A stretch of 64,000 nt of DNA. Source: Humisphaera borealis. Its GTDB lineage: Bacteria > Planctomycetota > Phycisphaerae > Tepidisphaerales > Tepidisphaeraceae. Where the stretch lies: positions 3,100,001 to 3,164,000 of the forward strand of contig NZ_CP063458.1 of NCBI RefSeq assembly GCF_015169395.1, written 5' to 3'. The translations under genes were made by a program, and so were the position numbers. Shown here one piece after another: positions 36,168 through 44,498 of the stretch. Position 1 is the first letter of the stretch. Each line of letters opens with the position of its first letter. Under the pieces are notes generated by a model. That model did not search any database. It saw only the letters and a program-made list of their open reading frames with translations, and was not told the DNA's origin.

Positions 36168-37382
36168 CTACACGCCCGTCGCCAAAACTGGCGTTCCGAG
36201 CCAGTTGCTCGTGGCCGAGCCCCCCGTGGCAAACACGATTTTGCCTGCAAAAGCGGCGGCGACACCAGAGAAGCGTGGGGCGGGTAGTGGCGTGAGCGCC
36301 TCCCATCGATCGGTCGCCGGCGTATAGGCCCACACCTCGCGGACCTGAACGTTATGAGCAGACTCGCCACCGGCCACGATGATGCGATCCCCCATCACGA
36401 ACGTCGCAGAACTGATGTGCGATACCCCGCGTGGGATCGGCGACACATAGGACCAGGTGTTGGTCGCCGGGTCGAACACTTCGACATCCCGCCGGGTGAC
36501 AAGTCCCTCATCGGTGCCGGTCTGCCCGGCGATCGAGAAGATTCGTCCGCCGTAAACGACGTGGCCCATGTGGTTTCGGGCCGTCAGCATCGTTGCCGCC
36601 TCCTGCCACCGCGCCGACGGGTCATTGAGATCGAGAACCAGATGAACGTTGGTGTCCTGCCGCTGCTGCGTATACCCGCCGAAATAGTGCAACTTCCCAT
36701 CGATGATCTCCGCCCCGCCGCCCGCATATTTGCGTGGAAGATCGGTCAATCGGTCGTAATTGTCCGACTCGAAATTGTACTTCCAGACGTGCGACGACCC
36801 GAATGCCTGCTGGTACCCGGGGCCGTTACCCACGTAGCCGCCGACGAAGTAGACGTCGCTCCCTGTCTGTGCAACTCCGGCATGCGTGATGCGTTCTGGC
36901 AGAGATCTAATATTAGTCCATGCGCCCGACGCCGCGTCGAAATACTGCGCATTCACCACCGGCCCCGCGCTTCCGCTGAAGCCTCCGAAGAGATACAGAC
37001 GGTTGCCGTAAATGCCCCTGAGCGATTCGGCAAGCGGCGTGGCACTAGGACGCAGGTCTGCCCACTGGATGGTGCTGAACTGTGGCTGCGCCGCGCCCGG
37101 AGGCTCCGTGGGCCCCGGCTCCTGCGGCACAGGCTGGTTCGGCGCTATCGGCGGAGGAACAGCGGGTGAACCCACCGGCGGTGCGGCAGGCGGCGACACT
37201 GGCGGCGGCAACGAAGGTAGCGCCGGCGGAACGATGACAATCGGTGCGATCGGCGCGTGCGTCCAGGGCACCAGCGTCCCCACAATATGCAGCCCTTCAT
37301 GCCCCGCGTGGTAGAGAACTCGACCCTCTAGCGGCTCGACGATACATCCCCTCTCCTGATTTCGAACGGTACGGCTTCGCAC
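36168..37382 (-). CDS. Kelch-repeat surface protein (paralogue, LEPR-XLL-like N-terminus)
   Basis: This 404-residue protein carries the N-terminal motif VEPLEGRVLYHAGHEG, a Pro/Val-rich linker (about 45-95), and a Kelch propeller (NRLYLFGGFSGSAGP, DVYFVGGYVGNGPGYQQ, KLHYFGGYTQQRQ, RIFSIAGQTGTDEG, RIIVAGGESAHNVQV). Blade-by-blade similarity to the downstream 646-residue protein shows tandem duplication; this copy lacks the Ig-like repeats. The start is GTG, supported by GCGAGG eight bases upstream. The 180-bp spacer to the paralogue contains that gene's own ribosome-binding site, so the two may be cotranscribed. Confidence 0.83.
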   Translation of the reverse strand: MRSRTVRNQERGCIVEPLEGRVLYHAGHEGLHIVGTLVPWTHAPIAPIVIVPPALPSLPPPVSPPAAPPVGSPAVPPPIAPNQPVPQEPGPTEPPGAAQPQFSTIQWADLRPSATPLAESLRGIYGNRLYLFGGFSGSAGPVVNAQYFDAASGAWTNIRSLPERITHAGVAQTGSDVYFVGGYVGNGPGYQQAFGSSHVWKYNFESDNYDRLTDLPRKYAGGGAEIIDGKLHYFGGYTQQRQDTNVHLVLDLNDPSARWQEAATMLTARNHMGHVVYGGRIFSIAGQTGTDEGLVTRRDVEVFDPATNTWSYVSPIPRGVSHISSATFVMGDRIIVAGGESAHNVQVREVWAYTPATDRWEALTPLPAPRFSGVAAAFAGKIVFATGGSATSNWLGTPVLATGV

Positions 37383-37714
37383 GAAAACGACCTCGCCTCA
37401 CGACCTCGGAAGCGATGGCTCATCCAGACGCCATCATTCCCGGCGAGCGTATCGTGGCCGCAATCTCTGCCGAACGGACAAAAGGGAAATGAGACATTTC
37501 TAATATGAAGTCGACGCCGCAAGATCTTCTTATCGGCTTGCGAATTAATAACAATCTGCAATGGCGAAGGTTTTCGGAATCGCACTTGCCACGCCAGGAA
37601 ACGTAAGTGCGAAGACGCCGTTGGCAGCCGCCGGGCTACGATCGGCCCTTCCCCAACCCGGTATAGCAGCGCCGCGGTGCTCTTGAAGTGTGACGCGCCG
37701 ACGATGGCGTGCGC
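37383..37714. other. Gap of about 330 bp, A+T-richer, no gene
   Basis: This gap lies between the start of the second Kelch gene and the end of the SDR gene. The part around 37500-37560 is unusually A+T-rich for this genome and is the likely promoter area for the Kelch genes. No -35/-10 pair with acceptable spacing was found. Confidence 0.5.
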
Positions 37715-38518
37715 TCAGGTCTTTAACCGCTTGAAGATGCTTTCGGGCAGACTGGTGAAGACGAGCATGATGACCCGCCAGAACCAGGGCGTGTAGATGA
37801 CATTTCGACGACGCCGCATCGCACGGGCGATGTGCCCGGCCACGCGCTGCGGCGAGGCGTTCAGGGGACTGTCGGAGGAAATACGGCCCCAGGTCATGGC
37901 GGTATCGGTGAAGCCCGGCTTAACCGTCAGCACTGGAATGCCCCGGTGATACAGACGGTTGCGCAGGCCCTGCAGGTACGCCGACAGCGCCGCCTTGCTC
38001 GCGCCATAGGGGTAGTTGCTCTGGCGGCCGCGGTCACCGGCGACACTGGAAATCCCCGTGATCGCGCCCGTTCCCTGCCGCTCGAAATGCGCCGCCGCCA
38101 GCTCGAGAACGATCACCGCCGACGTGTAGTTGACGTCGATCAGTTGCCGCATCACCGCCGGGTCGCGCTTCGATCCCTCGGCGTCAGGAAGCCAACCGTG
38201 ACAAAGCACCAGCTCCTGCAGTCCGCCGGGAAGCGCGACAGCAGCCTCGGCGAAGAACGCGGGGATGGTGTCGATCGCGCCGGCGTCGAATTTGCACGTC
38301 GCGACCGCAGACACCGCAGCGCCGGCCCGCGTTCGCAGGTCGGCCGCCAGCCGTTCCAGTTCGTCGCCGTCCCGGCCGGCGAGAACGAAACCACAGGCGG
38401 TTCCGCGGCGAAGAGAATCGTCGGCGAGTTGCCGCACCAGCGCGCGGGCGATTCCCGAGGTGGCACCCACGACGAGATAGTTGCAGGAGGTTGTCGGTTG
38501 ATCGGGCATCCGGTTCAA
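37715..38518 (-). CDS. SDR oxidoreductase, DprE2-like
   Basis: This 267-residue short-chain dehydrogenase has the NAD(P) motif YLVVGATSGIARALVRQLA, LAGRDGDELERLAADL, VNYTSAVIVLELAA, a catalytic Ser in ISSVAGDRGRQSN and the YPYGASKAALSAYLQGLR motif (Tyr and Lys). A hydrophobic C-terminal segment (FWRVIMLVFTSLPESIF) is shared with DprE2. Its ATG overlaps the stop of the FAD oxidase upstream by four bases. In actinobacteria the DprE1-DprE2 pair epimerises decaprenylphosphoryl-ribose to -arabinose: DprE1 oxidises C2' and DprE2 reduces the ketone with NADH. The pair arrangement supports the same chemistry on a polyprenyl-phosphate sugar here; the actual sugar is unknown. Confidence 0.82.
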   Translation of the reverse strand: MNRMPDQPTTSCNYLVVGATSGIARALVRQLADDSLRRGTACGFVLAGRDGDELERLAADLRTRAGAAVSAVATCKFDAGAIDTIPAFFAEAAVALPGGLQELVLCHGWLPDAEGSKRDPAVMRQLIDVNYTSAVIVLELAAAHFERQGTGAITGISSVAGDRGRQSNYPYGASKAALSAYLQGLRNRLYHRGIPVLTVKPGFTDTAMTWGRISSDSPLNASPQRVAGHIARAMRRRRNVIYTPWFWRVIMLVFTSLPESIFKRLKT

Positions 38519-39903
38519 ATCGTAAGTCGCCGCGACTGCGTCGAACTGAATCGGTTGCCAGGGTCGATCCGTTGCCTGACCGCCCGAAATGCCTCGAGCC
38601 TTGGGTACATCGCGGCGAACATTTCAGGCGACATCGTCGAATCCTTCGCCAGGTACAGACGCCCGCCATGCTTGAGCAGGATCGCGTCGAGCGACTGCGT
38701 CAGAGCTTCGAGCTTACCGTTGTTCCTGAGGTCCAATGCCAGCGTGTAACCGGGAAAGGGGAACGAGAGCATGCCTTTTCCCTGCTCACCCGTCCGCTTG
38801 AGCACCGCCAGGAACGAGGCGCTCCCCGACTCGGCGATTCGCGCGAGCAATTCGCCGAGCCCGGCCCGGGCGGTTTCGGTTGAGAAGAGCGCCTGGTACT
38901 GCACGAAACCGCGCCGGCCGTAGATGCGGTTCCAGTGGTGGACGGCATCGAGCGGATAGAAGTAGCGGTCGAGATCGACGATTCTCGTCCCGTCGCCGTG
39001 CTTGAAGTAGTAGAGCTTGTTGAACGCTTTGACGGCCAGCCGACCCAGGAAGAAAGACGGGAACAGGCGTGGCACCGACCGCTTTCGCCGCGCCGGCAAT
39101 TTCAAAGGCTGTCGAGCCCGCCGACCGGACAACTTGTCCGCCGGCAGGTGATCGGCTTCCATCAGCACGCACCGCCCGATGCTGACGCCGGCCGACAGGC
39201 AGTCGATCCACGCCACACTGTATTGCCGGTCGCTGCCGCCGGAGAGAAGTTCCATCGCCTGGTCGAGGTTGGCGGCGCGACGGTAGGCGACTTCGAGGTA
39301 AGCCGACGTGACGGGAAGGAGCTTCAGCCTGGCCGAGAGGATGATGCCGGTTAGCCCCATGCCGCCGACGGTCGCCCAGAAGAGATCGGCGTTGTCGTCC
39401 GGCGAGCAGGTCACGACGTCGCCGGCGGCGGTCAGCAGTTGCAGGCTTTGGACGAAGTTCCCGATCGTGCCGTCGCGGTGATGGTTCTTGCCATGGACGT
39501 CGGCGGCAATCGCGCCGCCGAGCGTGACGTATTTGGTGCCCGGGGTGACCGGGAGGAAGTACCCGCGTGGCAGGAACAGGTCGATGAGCGTGGCAAACGA
39601 CACGCCGGACTCGGCCTCGACCACGCCGGTGGCGGGGTCGAACCCGATCAGACAATCCATGCGGGTGTTCAGGACGACGCCGCCACCGGCATTGGTGGCG
39701 CTGTCGCCGTAGCTGCGGCCTAGCCCGCGGGCGATCAGATCGTTTCGGGTCGATTCCGAGGCCGCCGGCGGGTTGTCGCCATCGCGCGTACCGTCTGACA
39801 TCAGCGCACGAAGGTCGGCGAGTTTTTCAGGGCGAAAAACGCGGCATTCGTCCGGCCTGAAGTTGCCCCAGCCGGACAGAAGTTGTTTGACGAACGGTGG
39901 CAT
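38515..39903 (-). CDS. FAD-dependent oxidase, DprE1-like
   Basis: This 462-residue vanillyl-alcohol-oxidase-fold protein has the DprE1 FAD-binding region: GLGRSYGDSATNAGG, TPGTKYVTLGGAIAADVHGK, then NHHRDGTIGNFV. The C-terminal cap has SFPFPGYTLALDL, HGGRLYLAKDS and AAMYPRLEAF. The lysine in YLAKDS matches the essential active-site lysine of mycobacterial DprE1. The benzothiazinone-reactive cysteine (PGWNICVDF in M. tuberculosis) is alanine here (PGYTLALDL, residue 389 from the chosen start). The ATG at 39903 is preferred to a GTG at 39921, which adds six unrelated residues. It overlaps the DprE2-like gene by four bases, an obvious operon. Confidence 0.85.
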   Translation of the reverse strand: MPPFVKQLLSGWGNFRPDECRVFRPEKLADLRALMSDGTRDGDNPPAASESTRNDLIARGLGRSYGDSATNAGGGVVLNTRMDCLIGFDPATGVVEAESGVSFATLIDLFLPRGYFLPVTPGTKYVTLGGAIAADVHGKNHHRDGTIGNFVQSLQLLTAAGDVVTCSPDDNADLFWATVGGMGLTGIILSARLKLLPVTSAYLEVAYRRAANLDQAMELLSGGSDRQYSVAWIDCLSAGVSIGRCVLMEADHLPADKLSGRRARQPLKLPARRKRSVPRLFPSFFLGRLAVKAFNKLYYFKHGDGTRIVDLDRYFYPLDAVHHWNRIYGRRGFVQYQALFSTETARAGLGELLARIAESGSASFLAVLKRTGEQGKGMLSFPFPGYTLALDLRNNGKLEALTQSLDAILLKHGGRLYLAKDSTMSPEMFAAMYPRLEAFRAVRQRIDPGNRFSSTQSRRLTI

Positions 39904-40141
39904 GGCGCAGCCCGGCGGCACCGGCCGGGCAACCTTATACGCCGCCCGGCCAAGTGAACAGCGACGGCATCATCCCGCCTTTCGTCTTTGGTCCGTAAAG
40001 GAGCCAAGGGTGTGGCCAGAAGTTCTTCTTGACCACATCGAACATTACACTAACATATAGTATGGCGGTACCGGCTCTCGTCAAGTGCTGTGTGGCGCGA
40101 TTCCCCTTGCCGTCCCCAGGGCGGTCCGATCAGGCCGTCTC

Positions 40142-40490
40142 CGGTTCGTTCGGCAGAATGGAGGTGACAGGTTTCGAACCAAGTTCTCGGGTTCGTTCGG
40201 CGAACTGGTGCCACGGGTCGCCGGTACTCCGGAGACCCGTGCGACGGTGTCACCGCGCACGATCTCACGTTCCCTGGCGCCGCTTGCGCCGACGGGTTCG
40301 TTCGGCCGCCTCGGGTTCGTTTTGTCAAAATGCGGGGACTGAGTATGGACGTCCTTTGGTGTGAGATGCACCTAGCACGGGCTGCAAGCCCGTGTCACGG
40401 ACGGGGTCGTTCGACGGAGTCGCCTCGGGTTCGTTCGGCAGAACGGTCGTAACAGGGTGAAAACCGCGTTCTCGGGTTCGTTTGGCGTCG
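40142..40490. repeat. Cluster of CGGGTTCGTTCGGC repeats
   Basis: Seven copies or close variants of CGGGTTCGTTCGGC, all in the same orientation, occur at about 40142, 40188, 40293, 40312, 40402, 40426 and 40473. Two copies at each end form matching composite units of about 65 bp (40142-40207 and 40426-40490). In each, two motif copies flank a GGCAGAA...GACAGG or TAACAGGG core. The cluster sits directly upstream of the GH2 hydrolase gene. Confidence 0.85.
40377..40394. repeat. Short CACGGGC...GCCCGTG hairpin
   Basis: A 7-bp stem, CACGGGC-TGCAA-GCCCGTG, is followed by TCACGGAC. A degenerate copy, GCACGGGCTGGAAACCC then TTGTCACGGAC, lies at about 54486-54512 past the end of pgi. This suggests a dispersed short element. 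Confidence 0.6.
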
Positions 40491-40616
40491 AGCCGTGAGG
40501 TCTGAACCAGTGTCCGAACCTGGGAATGGGACGTGACAGTGCGGAACATCGGAACGATAAAAGGTGGATCGCTCCCCTCTCCCCTGTGCCCGGGGGACCG
40601 GGGGCAAAGGCCTCCC

Positions 40617-42926
40617 ATGAACAAGATCATCCCCTTTTTGCTCGCGGCCCTGCTCGCTCCGGCCGTCGCGTCGGCCCAGGCCGACTGGAAACCTGTCGGC
40701 GGCAAGCTGATGACGCGCTGGGCGAAGGACGTCTCGCCAACCAACGTCCACCCCGAGTACCCCCGGCCGCAGATGGTTCGCGCCAAGTGGCAGAACCTCA
40801 ACGGCCTGTGGGACTACGCCATCAAGCCAAAGGACGCCCAACCGCCGACGGCGTACGACGGGAAAATTCTCGTGCCGTTTCCGGTCGAGTCGGCGTTGTC
40901 CGGCGTCGGCAAGTCCGTCGGCGAGGGTAACAAGCTCTGGTATCGCCGATCGTTCGCCGTCCCCGCCGACTGGCGCACTGGCGGGCAGCGCGTCCTGCTC
41001 AACTTCGGCGCGGTGGACTGGGAGTCGGTCGTCTATGTCAACGAAAGGAAAGTCGGAGATCATCGCGGCGGGTACGACCCGTTTTCGTTCGACATCACCG
41101 ACGCCCTGACCAGCGACGGCGAGCAACGCATCGTCGTCGAAGTGCGAGACCCCTCCAGCGACGGCTATCAGCCGCGCGGCAAGCAGGTGCGCGATCCCAA
41201 GGGCATCTGGTATACGCCTTCGACGGGGATCTGGCAGACGGTGTGGATGGAGCCCGTTCCCAAGGCCACCATCACCGCTTTGGACATCGTCCCGGACACG
41301 GACAAAGGCATCGTGCGCGTCACGCCGACGATTCGCGGCGCGACGGCCGGACACAAGCTGAGCCTTTTCATCGTCGATCCGGATAGAGCGAAGGAGAATC
41401 GCAAGCCGTCCGGCACAGGGCAGGAGGCCGGCGGTGCGGTCCGTCAGCGAGTCGGCACAACCATCGAACTCCCTGTCGCCGATGCCAAGCGCTGGTCACC
41501 GGATCGCCCGTTTCTTTATGGGCTGAAGGTCGGGTTGTTCGATGGCGAGGAGCTCATCGACGAAGTCGAATCCTATTGCGCCTTCCGCAAACTCTCCGTC
41601 GCCAAGGACGACAAGGGCATCCCCCGGCTGATGCTGAACGACAAGTTCGTCTTCCAGTACGGCACGCTCGACCAGGGCTTCTGGCCGGACGGGCTTTACA
41701 CCGCGCCGACCGATGCCGCGATGCGGTACGACCTGGAGGTCACCAAGCGGCTCGGCTTCAACATGATCCGCAAGCACGTGAAGGTTGAGCCGGCCACCTG
41801 GTATCACCACTGCGACAAGCTCGGCCTGCTCGTCTGGCAGGACATGCCCAGCGGCGACGCGCACATCCGCCGAAACGGCGACGACCTGGTCCGCAGCAAG
41901 GAATCGGCCGAGAACTACGAGCGCGAGTTGAAGGCGATCATCGCCTCGCTGCGAAACTTCCCGAGCATCGTGATGTGGGTGCCATTCAACGAAGGCTGGG
42001 GCCAGTACGACACCGCCCGCATCGCCGAACTGACAAAGAAGCTCGACCCGTCGCGCTGGGTGAACAGCACCAGCGGCTGGGTGGATCGCGGCGTCGGCAA
42101 TGTGCTCGACCTGCACATTTACCCCGGCCCGAATCCCAGCAAAGACGCCATCAAACCGCGCGGCACCCGCGCGCTCGTTCTTGGCGAGTTCGGCGGGCTC
42201 GGGTTGCCGCTCAAAGGGCACACCTGGAAGGACGAGAAAAACTGGGGCTATCGCAGTTTCGACAATTCCGAGGCACTGACCGATGCGTATGTCACGCTAT
42301 TGGCCAAGCTTCACCCGCTGATCGCCGACCCCGGCTACTCGGCGGCGATCTACACGCAGACGACCGATGTGGAGATCGAGGTCAACGGCTTGATGACCTA
42401 CGACCGGGACCTGATCAAGATGGACGAGGGGCGCATGGTGGCCGCGGCCAAGCGCCTCTTCGGCCCGCCGCCGGTGATTGCGACGGTCGTCCCGGACGCC
42501 CGCACTGCGGAGATCGACTGGAAGTTTACGTTCGACAAACCCGCCGACGCCTGGCAAGCGACGGCGTTCGACGACAGCGCCTGGAAGACCGGCAAGGCCG
42601 GCTTCGGCACCGCCATGACGCCGGGCACCACGGTTCGGACGGAATGGAAGGGGAAGGAGATCTGGGTGCGACGGACGTTCGACCTGCCGGCCGACACCGC
42701 GATCGGTTCGCTGCACCTGATGATGCACCACGACGAAGACGCCGACGTCTACCTGAACGGCGTACTGGCGACGCGGGTGACGGGATTCACCACGGAGTAT
42801 TCACTGCTGCCGATCCGCCCTGAGGCGATCAAGGCGCTGAAGCCGGGACAGAATGTGATCGCGATTCAATGCCGCCAGACCAGCGGCGGGCAGTACATCG
42901 ACGCGGGGCTGGTGAGCGTGAGGTGA
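40617..42926 (+). CDS. Secreted glycoside hydrolase family 2-type enzyme
   Basis: This 769-residue protein has a signal peptide (MNKIIPFLLAALLAPAVASA). GH2 order follows: sugar-binding jelly roll (WYRRSFAVPADWRTGGQRVL, GGYDPFSFDITDAL, PSTGIWQTVWMEPVP), an immunoglobulin-like domain (about 240-330) and a TIM barrel. The predicted acid/base is E459 in VMWVPFNEGWGQYDT and the nucleophile E524 in LVLGEFGGLGLP. A C-terminal beta-sandwich of about 140 residues (WVRRTFDLPADTAIG, DADVYLNGVLATRV) repeats the sugar-binding-domain style. Substrate could be a beta-galactoside, glucuronide or mannoside; this cannot be read. The start was chosen at the signal peptide; the frame opens earlier at 40533. Confidence 0.88.
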   Translation: MNKIIPFLLAALLAPAVASAQADWKPVGGKLMTRWAKDVSPTNVHPEYPRPQMVRAKWQNLNGLWDYAIKPKDAQPPTAYDGKILVPFPVESALSGVGKSVGEGNKLWYRRSFAVPADWRTGGQRVLLNFGAVDWESVVYVNERKVGDHRGGYDPFSFDITDALTSDGEQRIVVEVRDPSSDGYQPRGKQVRDPKGIWYTPSTGIWQTVWMEPVPKATITALDIVPDTDKGIVRVTPTIRGATAGHKLSLFIVDPDRAKENRKPSGTGQEAGGAVRQRVGTTIELPVADAKRWSPDRPFLYGLKVGLFDGEELIDEVESYCAFRKLSVAKDDKGIPRLMLNDKFVFQYGTLDQGFWPDGLYTAPTDAAMRYDLEVTKRLGFNMIRKHVKVEPATWYHHCDKLGLLVWQDMPSGDAHIRRNGDDLVRSKESAENYERELKAIIASLRNFPSIVMWVPFNEGWGQYDTARIAELTKKLDPSRWVNSTSGWVDRGVGNVLDLHIYPGPNPSKDAIKPRGTRALVLGEFGGLGLPLKGHTWKDEKNWGYRSFDNSEALTDAYVTLLAKLHPLIADPGYSAAIYTQTTDVEIEVNGLMTYDRDLIKMDEGRMVAAAKRLFGPPPVIATVVPDARTAEIDWKFTFDKPADAWQATAFDDSAWKTGKAGFGTAMTPGTTVRTEWKGKEIWVRRTFDLPADTAIGSLHLMMHHDEDADVYLNGVLATRVTGFTTEYSLLPIRPEAIKALKPGQNVIAIQCRQTSGGQYIDAGLVSVR

Positions 42927-43092
42927 ACTCGTCGGGTGGGCTTCAGCCCACCGCAAACGGTTCGGTGACTAGCTGTGTGCACTTGGCCAGAGCGTTGTTC
43001 GATTTGACCCGATTCGCGAAACCGACGAGTCGAAGTTCTGCGCCGATTCACACGACCGGGCTCCCACGCGGTGCGGTGGGATAAATCCCACC

Positions 43093-44130
43093 CTACGAAA
43101 CTTCGTCCGGCTTGCGGAGGGGCTTTTTGGGCAGCGTCAGGCTCAGCTTCGGACCGCCGCTCGTCTTGGCTTTGCCGGCCTTGGCGAGCAGTTCGCCGCG
43201 GCTGCTGACCTCGAACCGCTGGTGCAGCGCCTTGACGTAGTTGTGGATCGTGTGACGGCTGAGCTCGAGCTTCTGCGCGATCTGTTTTTCGCTGCTGCCA
43301 GCGAGCAGTTCTTCCAGCGTCTGCTGGAGCCGCGGGGGCAGGTCGCTGGTGGCGTCCTTGGCGTCGCGAAGAACATCGCGGTCCCAGAGGCGGGCCAGTT
43401 CGGTGTGCATCATGCGGAGCAGGCGATGGTCGGCACGGGTGAAGGGTTCGTCGCCGAACTCACGATGGACGCCGAGCTGATCGACCGCGCCGGCATGCGG
43501 CAGCGCGACCTGCGACATGATGAAAGAGCGGCCGCCGTAGATCGTGCGCATCGGCCGGACCGGAACCAGATGGTCTTCGGAGTCGTCTTCCGCGTGCGGC
43601 ACGGGCACGGCCTTCTGTTTTTCTTCCTCTTCCTCGCGGCTGAGGCGTTCGTACCAGTCGGGGTCGTCGTCCAATGACTCGGTCTTCTTCACCTTCTTCT
43701 TTTCCGGCTTCGGAGCCTCCTCGTCCTTCGCGGCGGCCCGCGACTCGGACGGGGGCGACTGCGGTGCAGGCGCTTGTGCGCCGTCGGGATCGGCCGTCAG
43801 CCAGAACGCCTCGGGGCGTTCGTCTTCTCGTTCGGTGTGGACCTGGCTCACCTGGCCGTCGGGATCGGACACCCAGCCGATGTCGATCACACGCATCGCG
43901 CCGGTGCGGTTGTGCTGGCGGAAGTGAACCTCGGAGGAGACCACGATGCCCGCATGAAGAATGCTGCGAAGCCCCTGCACCATGTGAGGCCGCCACAACT
44001 GCGGGTCGTTGCCCATCTCGCGGATGTCGTTGATCAGGCGGAACACCCTGCGAACCGACTTGAGCTTGAGCTGGCCGCGAGGGATGTCTGCGCCGTGACG
44101 GGTGGCGCTGATCGGTGCGAGATCGGTCAT
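43093..44130 (-). CDS. LuxR-type helix-turn-helix regulator with charged linker
   Basis: This 345-residue protein has a C-terminal LuxR/GerE DNA-binding domain (LPPRLQQTLEELLAGSSEKQ, QIAQKLELSRHTIHNYVKAL). The N-terminal and middle parts (residues 20-100 and 190-260) together look like one sensory domain. It is split by a strongly charged, probably disordered insert (KPEKKKVKKTESLDDD, then REEEEEKQ). No receiver aspartate or known ligand-binding signature is recognised. The ATG at 44130 has AAGGA about nine bases upstream. A basic, low-complexity tail follows the HTH. Targets are unknown; it is not obviously linked to adjacent genes. Confidence 0.8.
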   Translation of the reverse strand: MTDLAPISATRHGADIPRGQLKLKSVRRVFRLINDIREMGNDPQLWRPHMVQGLRSILHAGIVVSSEVHFRQHNRTGAMRVIDIGWVSDPDGQVSQVHTEREDERPEAFWLTADPDGAQAPAPQSPPSESRAAAKDEEAPKPEKKKVKKTESLDDDPDWYERLSREEEEEKQKAVPVPHAEDDSEDHLVPVRPMRTIYGGRSFIMSQVALPHAGAVDQLGVHREFGDEPFTRADHRLLRMMHTELARLWDRDVLRDAKDATSDLPPRLQQTLEELLAGSSEKQIAQKLELSRHTIHNYVKALHQRFEVSSRGELLAKAGKAKTSGGPKLSLTLPKKPLRKPDEVS

Positions 44131-44498
44131 GACAGTAATTCCTTTTGGGGACGGCAAAGTATGTCCCTGAGGTGATTCTGTTCCCAGACTTGATCCACCG
44201 CAAGGGAAAGTTCTGCCCGGATCGGGTTTACGGCAGACCACGTGTGCCGTCTACACCGGTTCTGCGGTGGGCACCACATGAGCGAATGTTGACCGGCCCG
44301 TCATCGATCGAGAGAGCCCTGATTCGGGCATGTGCCACACGCCCGGACCTCATTCATATTGAGGTGTCGGCCGGGACGGCTGGCAGACGGGAGCGGCGGG
44401 ACGATCCTGCGTCGGGGCGTCTGTTGGACGACGGACGCCCTCGAAAAGGCCGGTGCGGCAAAATCGCCGCACCGGCCATTTTTATCAGACGTCGCCCT
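44131..44498. other. Gap of about 370 bp with terminator
   Basis: This gap lies between the LuxR-type gene start and the end of the terpene-cyclase-fold gene. It holds the promoter area of the regulator and a strong hairpin at 44448-44477. No gene is supported. Confidence 0.6.
44448..44477 (-). terminator. Rho-independent terminator
   Basis: A 12-bp perfect stem, GGCCGGTGCGGC, has a 6-nt loop. On the minus strand it is followed by TTTTCG and on the plus strand by ATTTTTAT, so it can work in both directions. It lies 21 bp past the stop of the terpene-cyclase-fold gene. Confidence 0.85.

Larger units (their letters stand above)
39904..40616. other. Repeat-rich gap of about 710 bp, no gene
   Basis: This divergent region lies between the DprE1-like gene and the GH2 hydrolase. 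Its right half holds a cluster of CGGGTTCGTTCGGC repeats (listed separately) and a short CACGGGC/GCCCGTG hairpin at 40377-40394. Open frames here read as repetitive TNP-R-PNEP peptides, a by-product of the repeats. Promoters for both neighbours must lie here; around 40030-40070 there is an A+T-rich stretch. Confidence 0.6.

Noticed and set aside
40142-40490. tRNA or other RNA gene suggested by GTTTCGAACC near 40171
   Set aside because: The word is part of the CGGGTTCGTTCGGC repeat cluster and no cloverleaf can be formed.
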